NCBI RefSeq assembly: GCF_023380025.1
Contig: NZ_CP097253.1
Location: 558,001-622,000 of the forward strand
DNA from: Sphingomonas glaciei
GTDB taxonomy: Bacteria; Pseudomonadota; Alphaproteobacteria; Sphingomonadales; Sphingomonadaceae
Direction: 5' to 3'
Length of the DNA stretch: 64,000 nt
The notes below the pieces were generated by a model. That model was not told where the DNA came from. It did not search any database and worked only from the letters and a program-made list of their open reading frames with translations. How positions within the stretch are numbered: the stretch's first letter is position 1; every line of letters starts with the position of its first letter. The position numbers and the translations under genes are program-made. Shown piece by piece: positions 16,340 through 25,442 of the stretch.

Positions 16340-17287
16340 ATGGGCAAGGACAATCTTCCAACCCGCGAGCAGGTCGTCGAAGCGGGTGAGCGCATCCGCG
16401 GGCTGGTGGTGGAGACCCCCTTGCGGCCGCTGCGGCTGGGCGGACACGCAGTGTGGCTGAAATGCGAATCGCTTCAGACAGGCGGGTCGTTCAAGCTGCG
16501 CGGAGCGAGCAATCGCCTGGCGCTTTTGAACGAGGCCGAGCGGCGCGCCGGAGTGGTCGCTTTCTCCAGCGGCAACCATGCTCAGGGCGTGGCGATCGCC
16601 GCCCGGCGCCTCGGCATTCCGGCCACCATCGTCATGCCCGCGGACGCGCCCGCCCCGAAGGTGGCAGGTACTCGCGAGCAGGGGGCCGACATCGTGTTCT
16701 ACGATCGGGTCAGCGAGGACCGCGTCGCCATCTCCCACGCGCTTGCGGCCGAGCGAGGCGCCGTCGTGGTGCCGAGCTTCGACGATCCGCACATCATCGT
16801 AGGCCAGGGTACCGCTGGGCTCGAGCTGCTGAGCCAGTGCCCGGAGCCGGTGCGGCGAATCATCGTCTGCTGCGGCGGCGGCGGTCTGGCCGCGGGACTC
16901 GCCCTGGCGGTTCCGGAAGCCGAGATCGTGGTGGTCGAGCCGGAAGGCTGGGACGATATGCGACGCAGCCTCGAGCTTGGCCACATCGTCCCAGTGCCCG
17001 CCGACGCGCGACCGACCGCATGCGATGCGCTACAGACACCTTTGGTCTCGCCGCTCACCTTCGGCGTCCTGCAGGCCCGCGGCGCAACCGGCGTGTCTGT
17101 CAGCGAGGACGATGTTCGCGCCGCAGTCCGCTTCGCTTGGCACGAACTGGGCCTAGTCGTTGAGCCGGGCGGCGCCGCGGCTCTGGCTGCAGCGCTGGCC
17201 GGCAAGGTCACGCTGGAAGCGGGAACGGTGGTGATGGTGACGGGCGGCAACATGGACCCGGCCACCCACGCGGCGTGGGTCGCCTGA
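16340..17287 (+). CDS. Threonine-dehydratase-like PLP enzyme
   Basis: A 315-residue fold type II PLP enzyme. Lys52 in GGSFKLRGAS is the PLP lysine; SSGNHAQGVA and CCGGGGLAAG (phosphate loop) complete the serine/threonine ammonia-lyase signature. There is no C-terminal regulatory ACT domain, so it resembles the short catabolic threonine dehydratase or a serine racemase type. Start at ATG 16340 (MGKDNLPTREQV); the frame is open further upstream but runs through the divergent promoter region. The exact substrate (threonine, serine or hydroxyaspartate) cannot be fixed. Confidence 0.85.
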   Translation: MGKDNLPTREQVVEAGERIRGLVVETPLRPLRLGGHAVWLKCESLQTGGSFKLRGASNRLALLNEAERRAGVVAFSSGNHAQGVAIAARRLGIPATIVMPADAPAPKVAGTREQGADIVFYDRVSEDRVAISHALAAERGAVVVPSFDDPHIIVGQGTAGLELLSQCPEPVRRIIVCCGGGGLAAGLALAVPEAEIVVVEPEGWDDMRRSLELGHIVPVPADARPTACDALQTPLVSPLTFGVLQARGATGVSVSEDDVRAAVRFAWHELGLVVEPGGAAALAAALAGKVTLEAGTVVMVTGGNMDPATHAAWVA

Positions 17288-17293
17288 TTCGGT

Positions 17294-17548
17294 TCAGGCG
17301 CGGGAGCTGGTGCGATAGGCGCCGGGATCGAGGTGATTCGGTGAGCACAATTCCACGCTGCGGGTCAGCTCTTCGAGCTCGGCAGCAAGGGTCTGGAGCT
17401 CCGCGACCAGCGCCTTGGGATCGGCATGATCGAGCCCGCGCGAGGCATCGAGCAGCGTTTCCAGCATCATGGTGATGCAGGGAAGGATGGTGCCCTCGAT
17501 CCGCTCGAACGCGTCGGCGAGTTTCTGTTGCTGGTCGGCCCCAATCAT
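17294..17548 (-). CDS. Hypothetical protein, 84 aa, helical
   Basis: A small protein (MIGADQQQKLADAF...) predicted mostly helical, with a heptad-like leucine pattern in residues 40-65 (KALVAELQTLAAELEELT) and cysteines at 24 and 68. No signal or membrane segment. It sits between the dehydratase gene, which it meets end to end, and a small divergent membrane protein gene. Function unknown. Confidence 0.6.
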   Translation of the reverse strand: MIGADQQQKLADAFERIEGTILPCITMMLETLLDASRGLDHADPKALVAELQTLAAELEELTRSVELCSPNHLDPGAYRTSSRA

Positions 17549-17600
17549 GACCTCGTCCGATTAGTGCAACATCGGTTAAGAAGCCGTTTCGGGAGCAAAA

Positions 17601-17768
17601 ATGAACCAGACAGCGTCCACCCTCATGTCGATCGTCATGCTGGCGGCCTTCGTGCTGCTGGTGTTCGGCGCCCGCTTCGCGTGGGCCGGCACCTACCGCA
17701 AGCAGGGGCTGCTGATGGTGCTAGTCGCCGTCATCCTCGTCGCCAACGTGCTGATCTGGGTGCTGTGA
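17601..17768 (+). CDS. Small membrane protein, 55 aa, two transmembrane helices
   Basis: A 55-codon frame starting MNQTASTLMS, with two hydrophobic segments (about 8-26 and 35-54) joined by a short basic loop (TYRKQG). GGGAG at 17591-17595 is a well-placed ribosome site. Codon use is like that of the neighbours. It ends 2 bases before the stop of the convergent hydrolase gene. Role unknown. Confidence 0.7.
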   Translation: MNQTASTLMSIVMLAAFVLLVFGARFAWAGTYRKQGLLMVLVAVILVANVLIWVL

Positions 17769-17769
17769 C

Positions 17770-18411
17770 CTAGCGGCCCAGGCGCATGTCGAGATAGCCG
17801 TCGACGCTCTTCATCATCAGGTCGAGTTCATTGGCGAAGAAGTGGTTGGCTCCCGGGATGGTGTCGTGATGGATGGTGATGTGCCGCTGGGTGCGCAGCT
17901 TGTCGACCAGCTTCTGGACGCTGGCCGGGCTGACCACCTCGTCCGCCTCGCCCTGGATGATGATGCCCGACGAAGGGCAGGGGGCGAGGAAGCCGAAGTC
18001 GTACATGTTGGCCGGCGGGGCGATCGAGATGAAGCCCTTGATCTCGGGCCGGCGCATCAGCAGCTGCATCCCGATCCAGGCACCGAAGCTGACCCCGGCG
18101 ACCCAGGTCTGCTCGGCCTCGGGGTGGATCTGCTGCACCCAGTCGAGCGCGCTCGCCGCATCGGACAATTCGCCGATGCCATTGTCGAACACGCCCTGGC
18201 TCTTGCCCGTCCCGCGGAAATTGAATCGCAAGGTCGCGAACCCGCGCTTGACGAAGGTCTGGTAGAGCATCTGCACGATCTTGTTATTCATCGTGCCGCC
18301 CGCTTGCGGATGGCTGTGCAGGATCAGCGCAACCGGCGCGCGGGGACGCAGGCCCGGATGGAAACGGCCTTCGAGGCGGCCTTCCGGCCCCGGAAAGATG
18401 ACTTCGGGCAT
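17770..18411 (-). CDS. Alpha/beta hydrolase
   Basis: A 213-residue cytosolic hydrolase of the dienelactone-hydrolase/YcjY-like group. The nucleophile Ser108 lies in GVSFG; the acid is likely the Asp in GEADEVV and the base the His in GANHFF. An HSHPQAGG oxyanion segment follows strand 3, and FRGTGKS is typical of this family. Start at MPEVIFPGP; the frame extends upstream but without similarity to the family. Substrate unknown. It is divergent from the cysteine desulfurase pair. Confidence 0.88.
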   Translation of the reverse strand: MPEVIFPGPEGRLEGRFHPGLRPRAPVALILHSHPQAGGTMNNKIVQMLYQTFVKRGFATLRFNFRGTGKSQGVFDNGIGELSDAASALDWVQQIHPEAEQTWVAGVSFGAWIGMQLLMRRPEIKGFISIAPPANMYDFGFLAPCPSSGIIIQGEADEVVSPASVQKLVDKLRTQRHITIHHDTIPGANHFFANELDLMMKSVDGYLDMRLGR

Positions 18412-18494
18412 GACACTCTTTTGCTGACTATGACGGGTGAAGGCGGCGCGCTTATATAGAGGCGAGCCAACAAACAGCAATTGCCAAGGTTTCC

Positions 18495-19580
18495 GTGAGC
18501 CGACCTCGAATCTATCTCGACCATGCCGCGACGACCCCGGTGCTGCCGCAAGCGCGCGCGGCGATGGCCGAGGCGCTGGAGCGCTGGGCCAATCCGTCGA
18601 GCCCGCATGCAGAGGGTCGGGCGGCCAAGGCGGCGCTTGAAGATGCCCGCCGTCGGATCAAGGCCGCGCTGGGCTGGTCGGGCGATCTCATCTTCACCGC
18701 CACTGCGAGCGAGGCGGCGGCACTCGCCTTTCGCCGCTGCCACGAAGTCGGTCCCAAGCCTGCGCTATCCACCGTCGAGCATGACGCCATCCGCTCGCAG
18801 GTGCCCGAAGGGGAAGGCTGGAACCTCCACGTCGACGAGAATGGCCTGCTCGCTCCTGACGGCCTCTCGACCTGGCTGCACCTCGGCGGGCGCGGCCTGA
18901 TTGCTGTCCAGCACGCCAACAGCGAGACCGGTGTCGTGCAGCCGATCGCGCAGATCGGCGAAGCGGTGGACGCCGCGGGCTCGTTCCTGCTGGTCGATTG
19001 CGCGCAAAGCGCCGGCAAGCTGCCGATGCCGCCTGCCGACCTGATCATCGTCAGCAGCAGCAAGGTAGGCGGCCCCCCGGGTGCCGCTGCACTGCTGGTG
19101 CGCGACCTCAAGCTGCTGGTTCCCACCGGAGGGCAGGAGCGAGGGTATCGACGCGGCACCGAGAATCTTCCCGCCATCCTCGGGTGGGCGGCGGCGCTCG
19201 AAGCGGACGCCTGGGACTTCGACCGGCTCAACCGCCTGCGCGCCCGGCTTGACGTCAGGCTGATGTGCGAAGGGGCCGAGATCGTCGGACAGGGCGCCGG
19301 ACGGCTTCCCACAATCGGTGCCTATGCGATGGAGCATATGAGCGCGATGGCGCAGTTGGTGCAATTCGATGCGCTCGGTTTCGCGGTATCGGCGGGAAGC
19401 GCCTGCTCGTCCGGCAAGGTCAAGACCAGCCATGTCCTCGCGGCGATGGGCGCGCCGCCCGAATTCGCCGACAAGGTCATCCGGGTGAGCTTCGGGCCGA
19501 CTACCAGCGAGGCGGAGGTTGACGCCTTCGCCAATGCCTGGACCAGCCTTGCCGCCAGCTCGAAAGCGCGCGCGGCATGA
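18495..19580 (+). CDS. Cysteine desulfurase-like class V aminotransferase, divergent copy
   Basis: A 361-residue PLP enzyme of the NifS/IscS family. The PLP lysine is Lys190, in SSSKVGGPPG where the canonical form is SAHKxxGPKG. The persulfide cysteine is Cys304 in SAGSACSSG. The N-terminal YLDHAATTP and the TVEHDAI loop are present. It lacks the His before the lysine, so kinetics or specificity may differ. GTG start. It overlaps a second desulfurase gene by 4 bases, followed by a ferredoxin, so sulfur transfer for Fe-S clusters or tRNA thiolation is likely. Confidence 0.88.
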   Translation: MSRPRIYLDHAATTPVLPQARAAMAEALERWANPSSPHAEGRAAKAALEDARRRIKAALGWSGDLIFTATASEAAALAFRRCHEVGPKPALSTVEHDAIRSQVPEGEGWNLHVDENGLLAPDGLSTWLHLGGRGLIAVQHANSETGVVQPIAQIGEAVDAAGSFLLVDCAQSAGKLPMPPADLIIVSSSKVGGPPGAAALLVRDLKLLVPTGGQERGYRRGTENLPAILGWAAALEADAWDFDRLNRLRARLDVRLMCEGAEIVGQGAGRLPTIGAYAMEHMSAMAQLVQFDALGFAVSAGSACSSGKVKTSHVLAAMGAPPEFADKVIRVSFGPTTSEAEVDAFANAWTSLAASSKARAA

Positions 19581-20668
19581 TCTACCTCGACTATCAGGCG
19601 ACCACGCCGCTCGCGCCCGAGGTCAAGGCGGCGATGCTTCCGTGGCTCGACCATTTCGCCAATCCGCACAGCCCGAACCGCGCGGGGCGCGAGGCCGCGG
19701 CGGCGGTGGAGCATGCGAGGACGCAGGTGGCGTCGCTGCTGCCAGCCGGTGGGCAGCTCGTCTTCACCGCCGGCGCGACCGAAGCACTCAACCTGGCGCT
19801 GCGTGGCATCGCGGGACGCGTCGTGACGGTCGCGACGGAGCATGCGGCGGTTCTCGACACGACCGAATGGCTGCAGCGGCAAGGCCGCGACGTCGAGATC
19901 CTGCCGGTCGGCCCCGACGGGCGGGTCGATTTCGACCGGCTGCGCGCGGCCTTGCGCACCCCCACCGCGCTGGTCGCGGCGATGCTGGTCAACAACGAGA
20001 TTGGCGTCGTCCAGCCGGTCGGTGAGATCGCCGCGCTGGCCCGCGAGGCCGGCGCCCTGATGCTGTGCGACGCGGTTCAGGGCTTCGGTCGCCTGTCGAT
20101 CCCCGATGGTCCCGACCTCATCGCGATCAGCGCGCACAAGATCCACGGGCCAAAGGGGATCGGAGCGCTGTGGATCCGCGATGGCGTCAGCTTGGAGCCA
20201 CTGATACACGGTGGCGGGCAGGAACGGGGGCTGCGGTCGGGAACGCTGTCTCCGATGCTGTGCGTGGGCTTCGGTGCCGCTGCTGCCTTGGCGGCGGAAC
20301 GGCGGGAGGCCGATCACGCGCATGTCGAGCAGCTGTGGCTGGCGGCGCTCGACGCGCTTGGGCCCGGCTGGACCCTCAACGGCAGCAGCGAGGACCGTTA
20401 TCACGGCAATCTCAATGTCCGCTGCCCCGGGCTCGACGCTGCGCGATTGCTGGCGGAGTGCCGCACGATTGCCTTTTCGCTTGGCAGCGCCTGCGCCAGC
20501 GGCTCGGGTCGGCCGAGCCACGTCCTGCGCGGGATCGGCCTCAGCGACGCCGACGCGCGGCAAAGCATCCGGCTCGGTTTCGGCCGCTACACGACCTTCG
20601 ACGACTTGACCGAAGCTTGCACGCTGATCCGGCGCGCGGCCGAGGCGCAGCAACGGTTTGCCGCATGA
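19577..20668 (+). CDS. Cysteine desulfurase
   Basis: A 363-residue PLP enzyme that removes sulfur from cysteine as a protein persulfide. PLP Lys188 lies in the canonical SAHKIHGPKG; the active-site Cys306 is in SLGSACASGSG; TEHAAV and VNNEIGVVQP are typical of the NifS/IscS group. Its ATG overlaps the TGA of the preceding paralogue, and its own end overlaps the ferredoxin start. A tandem duplication followed by divergence of the upstream copy is a fair inference. Confidence 0.92.
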   Translation: MIYLDYQATTPLAPEVKAAMLPWLDHFANPHSPNRAGREAAAAVEHARTQVASLLPAGGQLVFTAGATEALNLALRGIAGRVVTVATEHAAVLDTTEWLQRQGRDVEILPVGPDGRVDFDRLRAALRTPTALVAAMLVNNEIGVVQPVGEIAALAREAGALMLCDAVQGFGRLSIPDGPDLIAISAHKIHGPKGIGALWIRDGVSLEPLIHGGGQERGLRSGTLSPMLCVGFGAAAALAAERREADHAHVEQLWLAALDALGPGWTLNGSSEDRYHGNLNVRCPGLDAARLLAECRTIAFSLGSACASGSGRPSHVLRGIGLSDADARQSIRLGFGRYTTFDDLTEACTLIRRAAEAQQRFAA

Positions 20669-20970
20669 CATTGATACGATTTCTGAGATCCGATGGAGTT
20701 CTGGACCGCGAGGTGGAGGCTGCCGAGGGCGACAATCTTCTCGATGTCGCCCAGGCTGCCGACCAGCCGCTCGAAGGCACCTGTGGCAAGGCGATGAGCT
20801 GCTCGACCTGCCACGTGATCCTGTCGGAGGAGGACTTCGCGCGACTGCCCGCGGCGGGTGAGGACGAGGAAGACATGCTCGACCTCGCCTACCAGGCGCA
20901 GCGCACCAGCCGGCTGGCGTGCCAGGTCCGGGTCAGCGGAGCGACGATGACGGTGAGGATGCCCGGCTGA
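20665..20970 (+). CDS. 2Fe-2S ferredoxin, adrenodoxin/Isc type
   Basis: A 101-residue ferredoxin. Cluster ligands Cys40, Cys46, Cys49 (CGKAMSCSTC) and Cys86 (LACQV) fit the C-x5-C-x2-C-xn-C pattern of vertebrate-type ferredoxins. These supply electrons for Fe-S assembly or to P450 enzymes. Start at ATG 20665, overlapping the desulfurase stop; the longer open frame upstream is the shifted reading of that gene. Co-transcription with two desulfurases argues for an Fe-S assembly role. Confidence 0.93.
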   Translation: MTLIRFLRSDGVLDREVEAAEGDNLLDVAQAADQPLEGTCGKAMSCSTCHVILSEEDFARLPAAGEDEEDMLDLAYQAQRTSRLACQVRVSGATMTVRMPG

Positions 20971-20987
20971 GCGCGCCGGGCGGTATC

Positions 20988-21090
20988 TTGGGAGGGTGGG
21001 AGCCGGAACGACCCGGGACGAAATCGTTGTGGCTGCTTCCTTCCGGACCTGACCAGGTTGGCGACAATCCCGTCCGCCCGACTCCCGCCG
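20988..21090 (-). ncRNA. ffs: Signal recognition particle RNA (4.5S, bacterial small type)
   Basis: The minus strand contains the conserved SRP domain IV hairpin: CCAGGTCAGGTCC, then GGAAGGAAGCAGCC. It is flanked by long complementary arms (GGGAG near 21085 with CTCCC near 20992). With Ffh it targets membrane proteins; its receptor gene ftsY is at 33472. Proximity to dnaX is a common bacterial arrangement. Ends are approximate. Confidence 0.93.
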
Positions 21091-21124
21091 CGCATATGGC
21101 GGGCGGGATGCAAATGCGCAAGGA

Positions 21125-21619
21125 TCAGGGTTCGAGCGAGACGCCGCGCTGAAGGGCCATTGCGCCAAGCTCGCGTTCCTGAACGTCGAATAATTGGCGT
21201 TGGAGGTTCTCGAGTTCAGGGAGCCTGACGAACTTTTCAAGCGTGGCGAGACACATCTTGCGTTCGTCGCCGGTCTTGCGGGCCGCGCTGAAATGATCGC
21301 TGACCTCATTCACCAAGGCGACCATGGCGCGACCGGCTGCCGTGACCGGCGGTCGTTTGAGAAGTTCGAGATAGAGATCCGCACTCTCTGACTCGCTCAG
21401 GGTTGCCCGCTGCTGGAAGAGTGCGACCCGGAGCTCGATAGCCCGCCTCCGGGTCAGGATGTCTGGCGACGGCTTCAGCATGGGCGGGCCGCCCGGCTGC
21501 GCGAAGAATTGCCTGCGCTTCTCGTCGTCCTCGCAAATCTCGGCCGTCAGCGCGACCTTTCCGGTCGCCTGTGGCGATTGAAATGCCGTGACGGCGGCAA
21601 GCAACGCTCCGAGATACAA
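21125..21619 (-). CDS. Hypothetical exported protein, 164 aa
   Basis: Start assigned to TTG 21619: GGAGG at 21626-21630 lies 6 bases upstream and the product then begins with a clean signal peptide (MYLGALLAAVTAFQSPQA). The mature part is about 145 residues, charged and helical, with two cysteines (EICEDDEKRR and KMCLATLE). An upstream ATG at 21724 is in frame but gives an unlikely N-terminus. It overlaps no neighbour and lies upstream of the 4.5S RNA on the same strand. No family recognised. Confidence 0.6.
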   Translation of the reverse strand: MYLGALLAAVTAFQSPQATGKVALTAEICEDDEKRRQFFAQPGGPPMLKPSPDILTRRRAIELRVALFQQRATLSESESADLYLELLKRPPVTAAGRAMVALVNEVSDHFSAARKTGDERKMCLATLEKFVRLPELENLQRQLFDVQERELGAMALQRGVSLEP

Positions 21620-21716
21620 TAGAAGCCTCCGTACAATGACTGTGCCAGTGTGAAGGCTGCAGAGAGGCACTGCAAGAAGTGGCGTGCCGGCCCACCGGCC
21701 TCTAGATGTAGCCGCG

Positions 21717-23435
21717 ATGAGCACCGACGAATCGCCTCACGACGAACCGGGCCTCGGCCTCGACCTGCCCGCGCAGCCGCTGGAGAAGAGCGCTGCGGCG
21801 TCGCCCTATCGCGTGCTGGCCCGCAAATATCGCCCGCAAAGCTTCGGTGAGCTGATCGGGCAGGACGCGATGGTCCGCACCCTCGGCAATGCGATCGCCA
21901 GTGGCCGCATCGCCCACGCCTTCCTGCTGACCGGGGTGCGCGGGGTCGGCAAGACCTCGACCGCGCGGCTGGTCGCCAAGGCGCTCAACTGCATAGGGCC
22001 CGACGGCCAGGGCGGCCCGACCATCGATCCGTGCGGCGTGTGCGAGCCGTGCCGGGCGATCGCCGAAGGGCGGCACATCGACGTAATTGAGATGGACGCC
22101 GCCAGCCACACCGGCGTCGACGATGTCCGCGAGATCATCGAGGCGGTGCGCTATTCGGCGGTCAGCGCGCGCTTCAAGATCTACATCATCGACGAAGTGC
22201 ACATGCTGACCAAGAACGCCTTCAACGCGCTGTTGAAGACGCTCGAGGAACCGCCCGCACACGTCAAATTCCTGTTCGCGACCACTGAGGTCAACAAGGT
22301 GCCGGTGACGGTGCTGTCGCGCTGCCAGCGCTTCGACCTGCGTCGCATCCCGGCCGAGAAGCTGGTCGAGCACTTTCGCCGCATTGCCGAGATCGAGCAG
22401 GTGTCGATCGAGCCCGACGCGCTGCTGATGATCGCGCGGGCCGCCGAAGGCTCCGCCCGTGATGGCCTGTCGCTGCTCGACCAGGCGATTGCGCATGGCG
22501 GCGGCGAGGTGAAGACCGAAGCGGTGCGCGACATGCTCGGCCTCGCCGACCGCGGCCGCATCCGGCGTCTGCTGTCGCTGCTGCTGGCCGGCGATGCGTC
22601 GGGCAGCCTGGCAGAGCTTGACGAGGCGCAGGCGCTCGGGATCGACCCGGCCGCGCTGCTGCGCGGTCTGATGGAGCAGGTCCACGCCGCCTCCCGAGCC
22701 AAGGCCGGACGCGGCGGCGATCCGCTCGCCAGCGTGGAGGAGCGGACAGCCAGCGAAGAGCTCGGCGGCAGCCTCGGCTGGTCGCAACTGCATCGCCTGT
22801 GGCAGTTGCTCCTCAAGGGGCTGTCCGACGTCAGTCTCGCCCCCGACCCCAACGAAGCGGCGGCGATGGTTTTGCTTCGCCTGGTCCATGCCGCCGACCT
22901 GCCCGATCCGGCCGCGTTGCTGGCCAGGCTGCAGGGGCAGGGAGAGGGGGCGACGAGCTCGCCGGCTCCGCGACCGGCTGCGGCAGCCCCCGCGCCTCGC
23001 GCCGAATTGCCGGTACCCCCCGCACCCGCTCAGGCCGCTCCGCCGGAAACCACCGCACCGTCGCTGCCGGGAGGCTTCGGGGAACTGGTCGACTTCATCG
23101 AAGGCAAGGGCAAGGCGATCCGCGCCGTCCAGCTGCGCAACCAGGTCGGCCTAATCCGCTACGCCGCGGGTGAGCTTGCGTTGAAGCCGCTCCAGCCGCT
23201 CGGTGCCTCCTTCGCTCGGGAGCTTGAGGCGGAGCTTCGCTCGCTGACCGGCACCTCGTGGCAGGTGACCCTCTCCGACGGCGAGGCGCAGCCTTCGCTC
23301 GCTGCGCAGGAGAAAATGGCCGAAGAGCGTGCCCGCGACGCTATCCTGCGGGAGCCTTCGGTGGTCGCCGTGCTTTCAGCCTTTCCCGACGCCACCCTCG
23401 AATCCGTACAGCCCAAGGACTCCAACCATGCCTAG
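21717..23435 (+). CDS. dnaX: DNA polymerase III subunit gamma/tau
   Basis: A 572-residue clamp-loader ATPase. Walker A GVRGVGKTS is at 73-81; zinc cysteines are at 92, 106, 109 and 112 (CGVCEPC). Then come YIIDEVHML (Walker B) and LSRCQRFDLRRI with the SRC sensor 1 motif. The C-terminal tau-specific region has a Pro/Ala-rich linker around residues 410-460. Start at MSTDESPHD; the frame is open 11 codons further up. It overlaps ybaB by 8 bases, the usual dnaX-ybaB arrangement. Confidence 0.96.
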   Translation: MSTDESPHDEPGLGLDLPAQPLEKSAAASPYRVLARKYRPQSFGELIGQDAMVRTLGNAIASGRIAHAFLLTGVRGVGKTSTARLVAKALNCIGPDGQGGPTIDPCGVCEPCRAIAEGRHIDVIEMDAASHTGVDDVREIIEAVRYSAVSARFKIYIIDEVHMLTKNAFNALLKTLEEPPAHVKFLFATTEVNKVPVTVLSRCQRFDLRRIPAEKLVEHFRRIAEIEQVSIEPDALLMIARAAEGSARDGLSLLDQAIAHGGGEVKTEAVRDMLGLADRGRIRRLLSLLLAGDASGSLAELDEAQALGIDPAALLRGLMEQVHAASRAKAGRGGDPLASVEERTASEELGGSLGWSQLHRLWQLLLKGLSDVSLAPDPNEAAAMVLLRLVHAADLPDPAALLARLQGQGEGATSSPAPRPAAAAPAPRAELPVPPAPAQAAPPETTAPSLPGGFGELVDFIEGKGKAIRAVQLRNQVGLIRYAAGELALKPLQPLGASFARELEAELRSLTGTSWQVTLSDGEAQPSLAAQEKMAEERARDAILREPSVVAVLSAFPDATLESVQPKDSNHA

Positions 23436-23751
23436 CCTCGAAGAAATTATGCAAATGGCGCAGAACGCGCAGGCCGAATTGCAGAAAGCCCAGGACAATC
23501 TCGACAAGATCGAGGTCGAGGGTCAGTCAGGCGGCGGCCTGGTCAAGATCAAGGCTTCGGCCAAGGGGCGGATCATCGGCGTGTCGATCGACGACAGCTT
23601 GCTGGTCCCGTCGGAAAAGACGATGGTCGAGGATCTGATCGCCGCCGCGCTCAACGACACCCGCGCCAAGGCCGACCAGGCGGCCGCCGCCGAAATGCAG
23701 AAGATGAGCTCGACCCTGCCCTTGCCGCCGGGCTTCCAGATGCCGTTCTGA
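23428..23751 (+). CDS. YbaB/EbfC family nucleoid-associated protein
   Basis: A 107-residue DNA-binding protein that coats DNA as a dimer. It begins MPSLEEIMQMAQNAQ, has the helix-strand core VEGQSGGGLVKIKASAKG and ends in a phenylalanine/proline tail. Length is typical. Translation is coupled to dnaX through an 8-base overlap. Confidence 0.93.
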   Translation: MPSLEEIMQMAQNAQAELQKAQDNLDKIEVEGQSGGGLVKIKASAKGRIIGVSIDDSLLVPSEKTMVEDLIAAALNDTRAKADQAAAAEMQKMSSTLPLPPGFQMPF

Positions 23752-23812
23752 CCCGGAGCGCTTGACTCGACCTAGCGCAACGTCACTCTCTTCCGCTCGG
23801 AGGAGAGACAGC

Positions 23813-25420
23813 ATGAGTATCTTGGGCGCGATGCAGCATCACCAGCTTCGGGTGATGCGCCTAGTCGACCATGCCGAGCGTGAGCATGGCGGGCGGGAGA
23901 TCGTGACCTCTTGGGCTGACGGCACGATCGGCCGCACCAATTGGCGCGGCGTCGCTCAGGATGCGCGGCGGATGGCCAAGGCCCTCACCAAGCTTGGGAT
24001 CCCGCGCGGCGATCGCGTGGCGACCCTGGCGATGAATCACGTCCATCACCTGACCAGCTGGTACGGCACGATCGGGATGGGCGGCATCCTCCACACCATT
24101 AATCCGCGGCTGTTTCCCGAGCAGCTGGCTTACATCGCCAACCATGCCGAGGATCGCGTGCTCCTCTACGACAAGGCCTTTTCGGCGGTGGTCGAGAAGA
24201 TGAAGCCGCAGTGGAAGACGATCGAGCATTACATCTGCATGGACGACGGCGAGTTTCGCGCCTGGATCGACGCCGAGGACGATGAATTCGCCTGGGTCGA
24301 GGGCGACGAGCGTGAGCCGCTGGGGCTCTGCTACACCTCCGGCACCACCGGCAATCCCAAGGGCGTGCTCTACGAACATCGCTCGACCATGCTTCACACG
24401 ATGGTCGAGGTCGGGCCCGACGTGTTCGAGCTCAGTGCGCGCTCGACCTGCCTGCCGATCGTGCCGATGTTCCATGCCAACGCCTGGGGTGTCCCGTGGG
24501 CGGCGCCGATGGTTGGCGCCAAACTGGTGCTGAGCGCCGACTATCGCCCGCAGCAGATGTGCGACCTGTTCCGCGACGAAGGCGTCACCCACAGTGCGGG
24601 CGTGCCGACCGTGTGGCTGGGCATGATCGACCATATCGAGCGAACCGGCGACCAGCTCGGGTCGCTCAAGAGCGTCACCATCGGCGGCTCGGCCGCGCCG
24701 CGCGCAATGGTCGAATGGTTCCGGCGCAAGGGCGTCAGGATCGGCCACGCCTGGGGCATGACCGAGATGAGCCCGATCGGCACCTGCGGCAATCCGCCGG
24801 CCAATTGGGACGACATGACCGACGAGGAACAGGTCGATTTCACCTGCCGGCAGGGGCGCATTCCGTTCGGCGTCGAACTCCGGATCGTCGACGACGAGGG
24901 CAACGAATTGCCACGCGACGGTGTCGCCACCGGCAGCCTTCAGACCCGCGGCCACTGGATCGTCGAGCGTTACTTCAAGGAAGAGCAGTCGGCGACCGAC
25001 GCGGACTGCTGGTTCGACACCGGCGATGTCGCCGCACTCCATCCCGACGGCACCATGCAGATCACCGACCGGGCTAAGGACGTGATCAAGTCCGGCGGGG
25101 AGTGGATCAGTTCGATCGAGTTGGAGAATGCCGCGGTCGGGGTGCCCGGCGTGGCGGAGGCGGCGGCGATCGGGATTGCGCATCCCAAGTGGGACGAGCG
25201 GCCGTTGCTGCTGGTGGTCCGGTCAGCCGGGTCCGACGTCCACGAGGAAGCCATCCGCGAGCATCTGGCGAAGCATATCGCACGGTGGTGGATGCCCGAC
25301 GCGATCGAGTTCGTGGAGGCGCTTCCCCACACCGCCACCGGCAAGCTCAGCAAGAAGACGCTGCGCGAGCAGTGGAAGCATTATGTCCTGCCGACCGCCG
25401 AGGCGATGGTCGGGCGCTGA
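23813..25420 (+). CDS. Medium/long-chain fatty acid-CoA ligase (AMP-forming)
   Basis: A 535-residue adenylate-forming enzyme that activates fatty acids to acyl-CoA. The P-loop [11 protein letters not shown] starts near residue 174. GMTEMSP (A5), WFDTGDVA (A7), [15 protein letters not shown] (A8) and [13 protein letters not shown] with the catalytic lysine (A10) are all present. GGAGGAGAG lies just before ATG 23813, which fixes the start. It probably feeds beta-oxidation, whose electrons reach quinone through the ETF-QO encoded at 6585. Confidence 0.93.
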   Translation: MSILGAMQHHQLRVMRLVDHAEREHGGREIVTSWADGTIGRTNWRGVAQDARRMAKALTKLGIPRGDRVATLAMNHVHHLTSWYGTIGMGGILHTINPRLFPEQLAYIANHAEDRVLLYDKAFSAVVEKMKPQWKTIEHYICMDDGEFRAWIDAEDDEFAWVEGDEREPLGLCYTSGTTGNPKGVLYEHRSTMLHTMVEVGPDVFELSARSTCLPIVPMFHANAWGVPWAAPMVGAKLVLSADYRPQQMCDLFRDEGVTHSAGVPTVWLGMIDHIERTGDQLGSLKSVTIGGSAAPRAMVEWFRRKGVRIGHAWGMTEMSPIGTCGNPPANWDDMTDEEQVDFTCRQGRIPFGVELRIVDDEGNELPRDGVATGSLQTRGHWIVERYFKEEQSATDADCWFDTGDVAALHPDGTMQITDRAKDVIKSGGEWISSIELENAAVGVPGVAEAAAIGIAHPKWDERPLLLVVRSAGSDVHEEAIREHLAKHIARWWMPDAIEFVEALPHTATGKLSKKTLREQWKHYVLPTAEAMVGR

Positions 25421-25442
25421 AGGCTCTGCTAGAAGGCTGCTC

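Noticed and set aside
20988..21090. 4.5S RNA on the + strand
   Set aside because: The + strand reads GGCTGCTTCCTTCCGGACCTGACC, the complement of the functional SRP core; the RNA must be transcribed from the minus strand.
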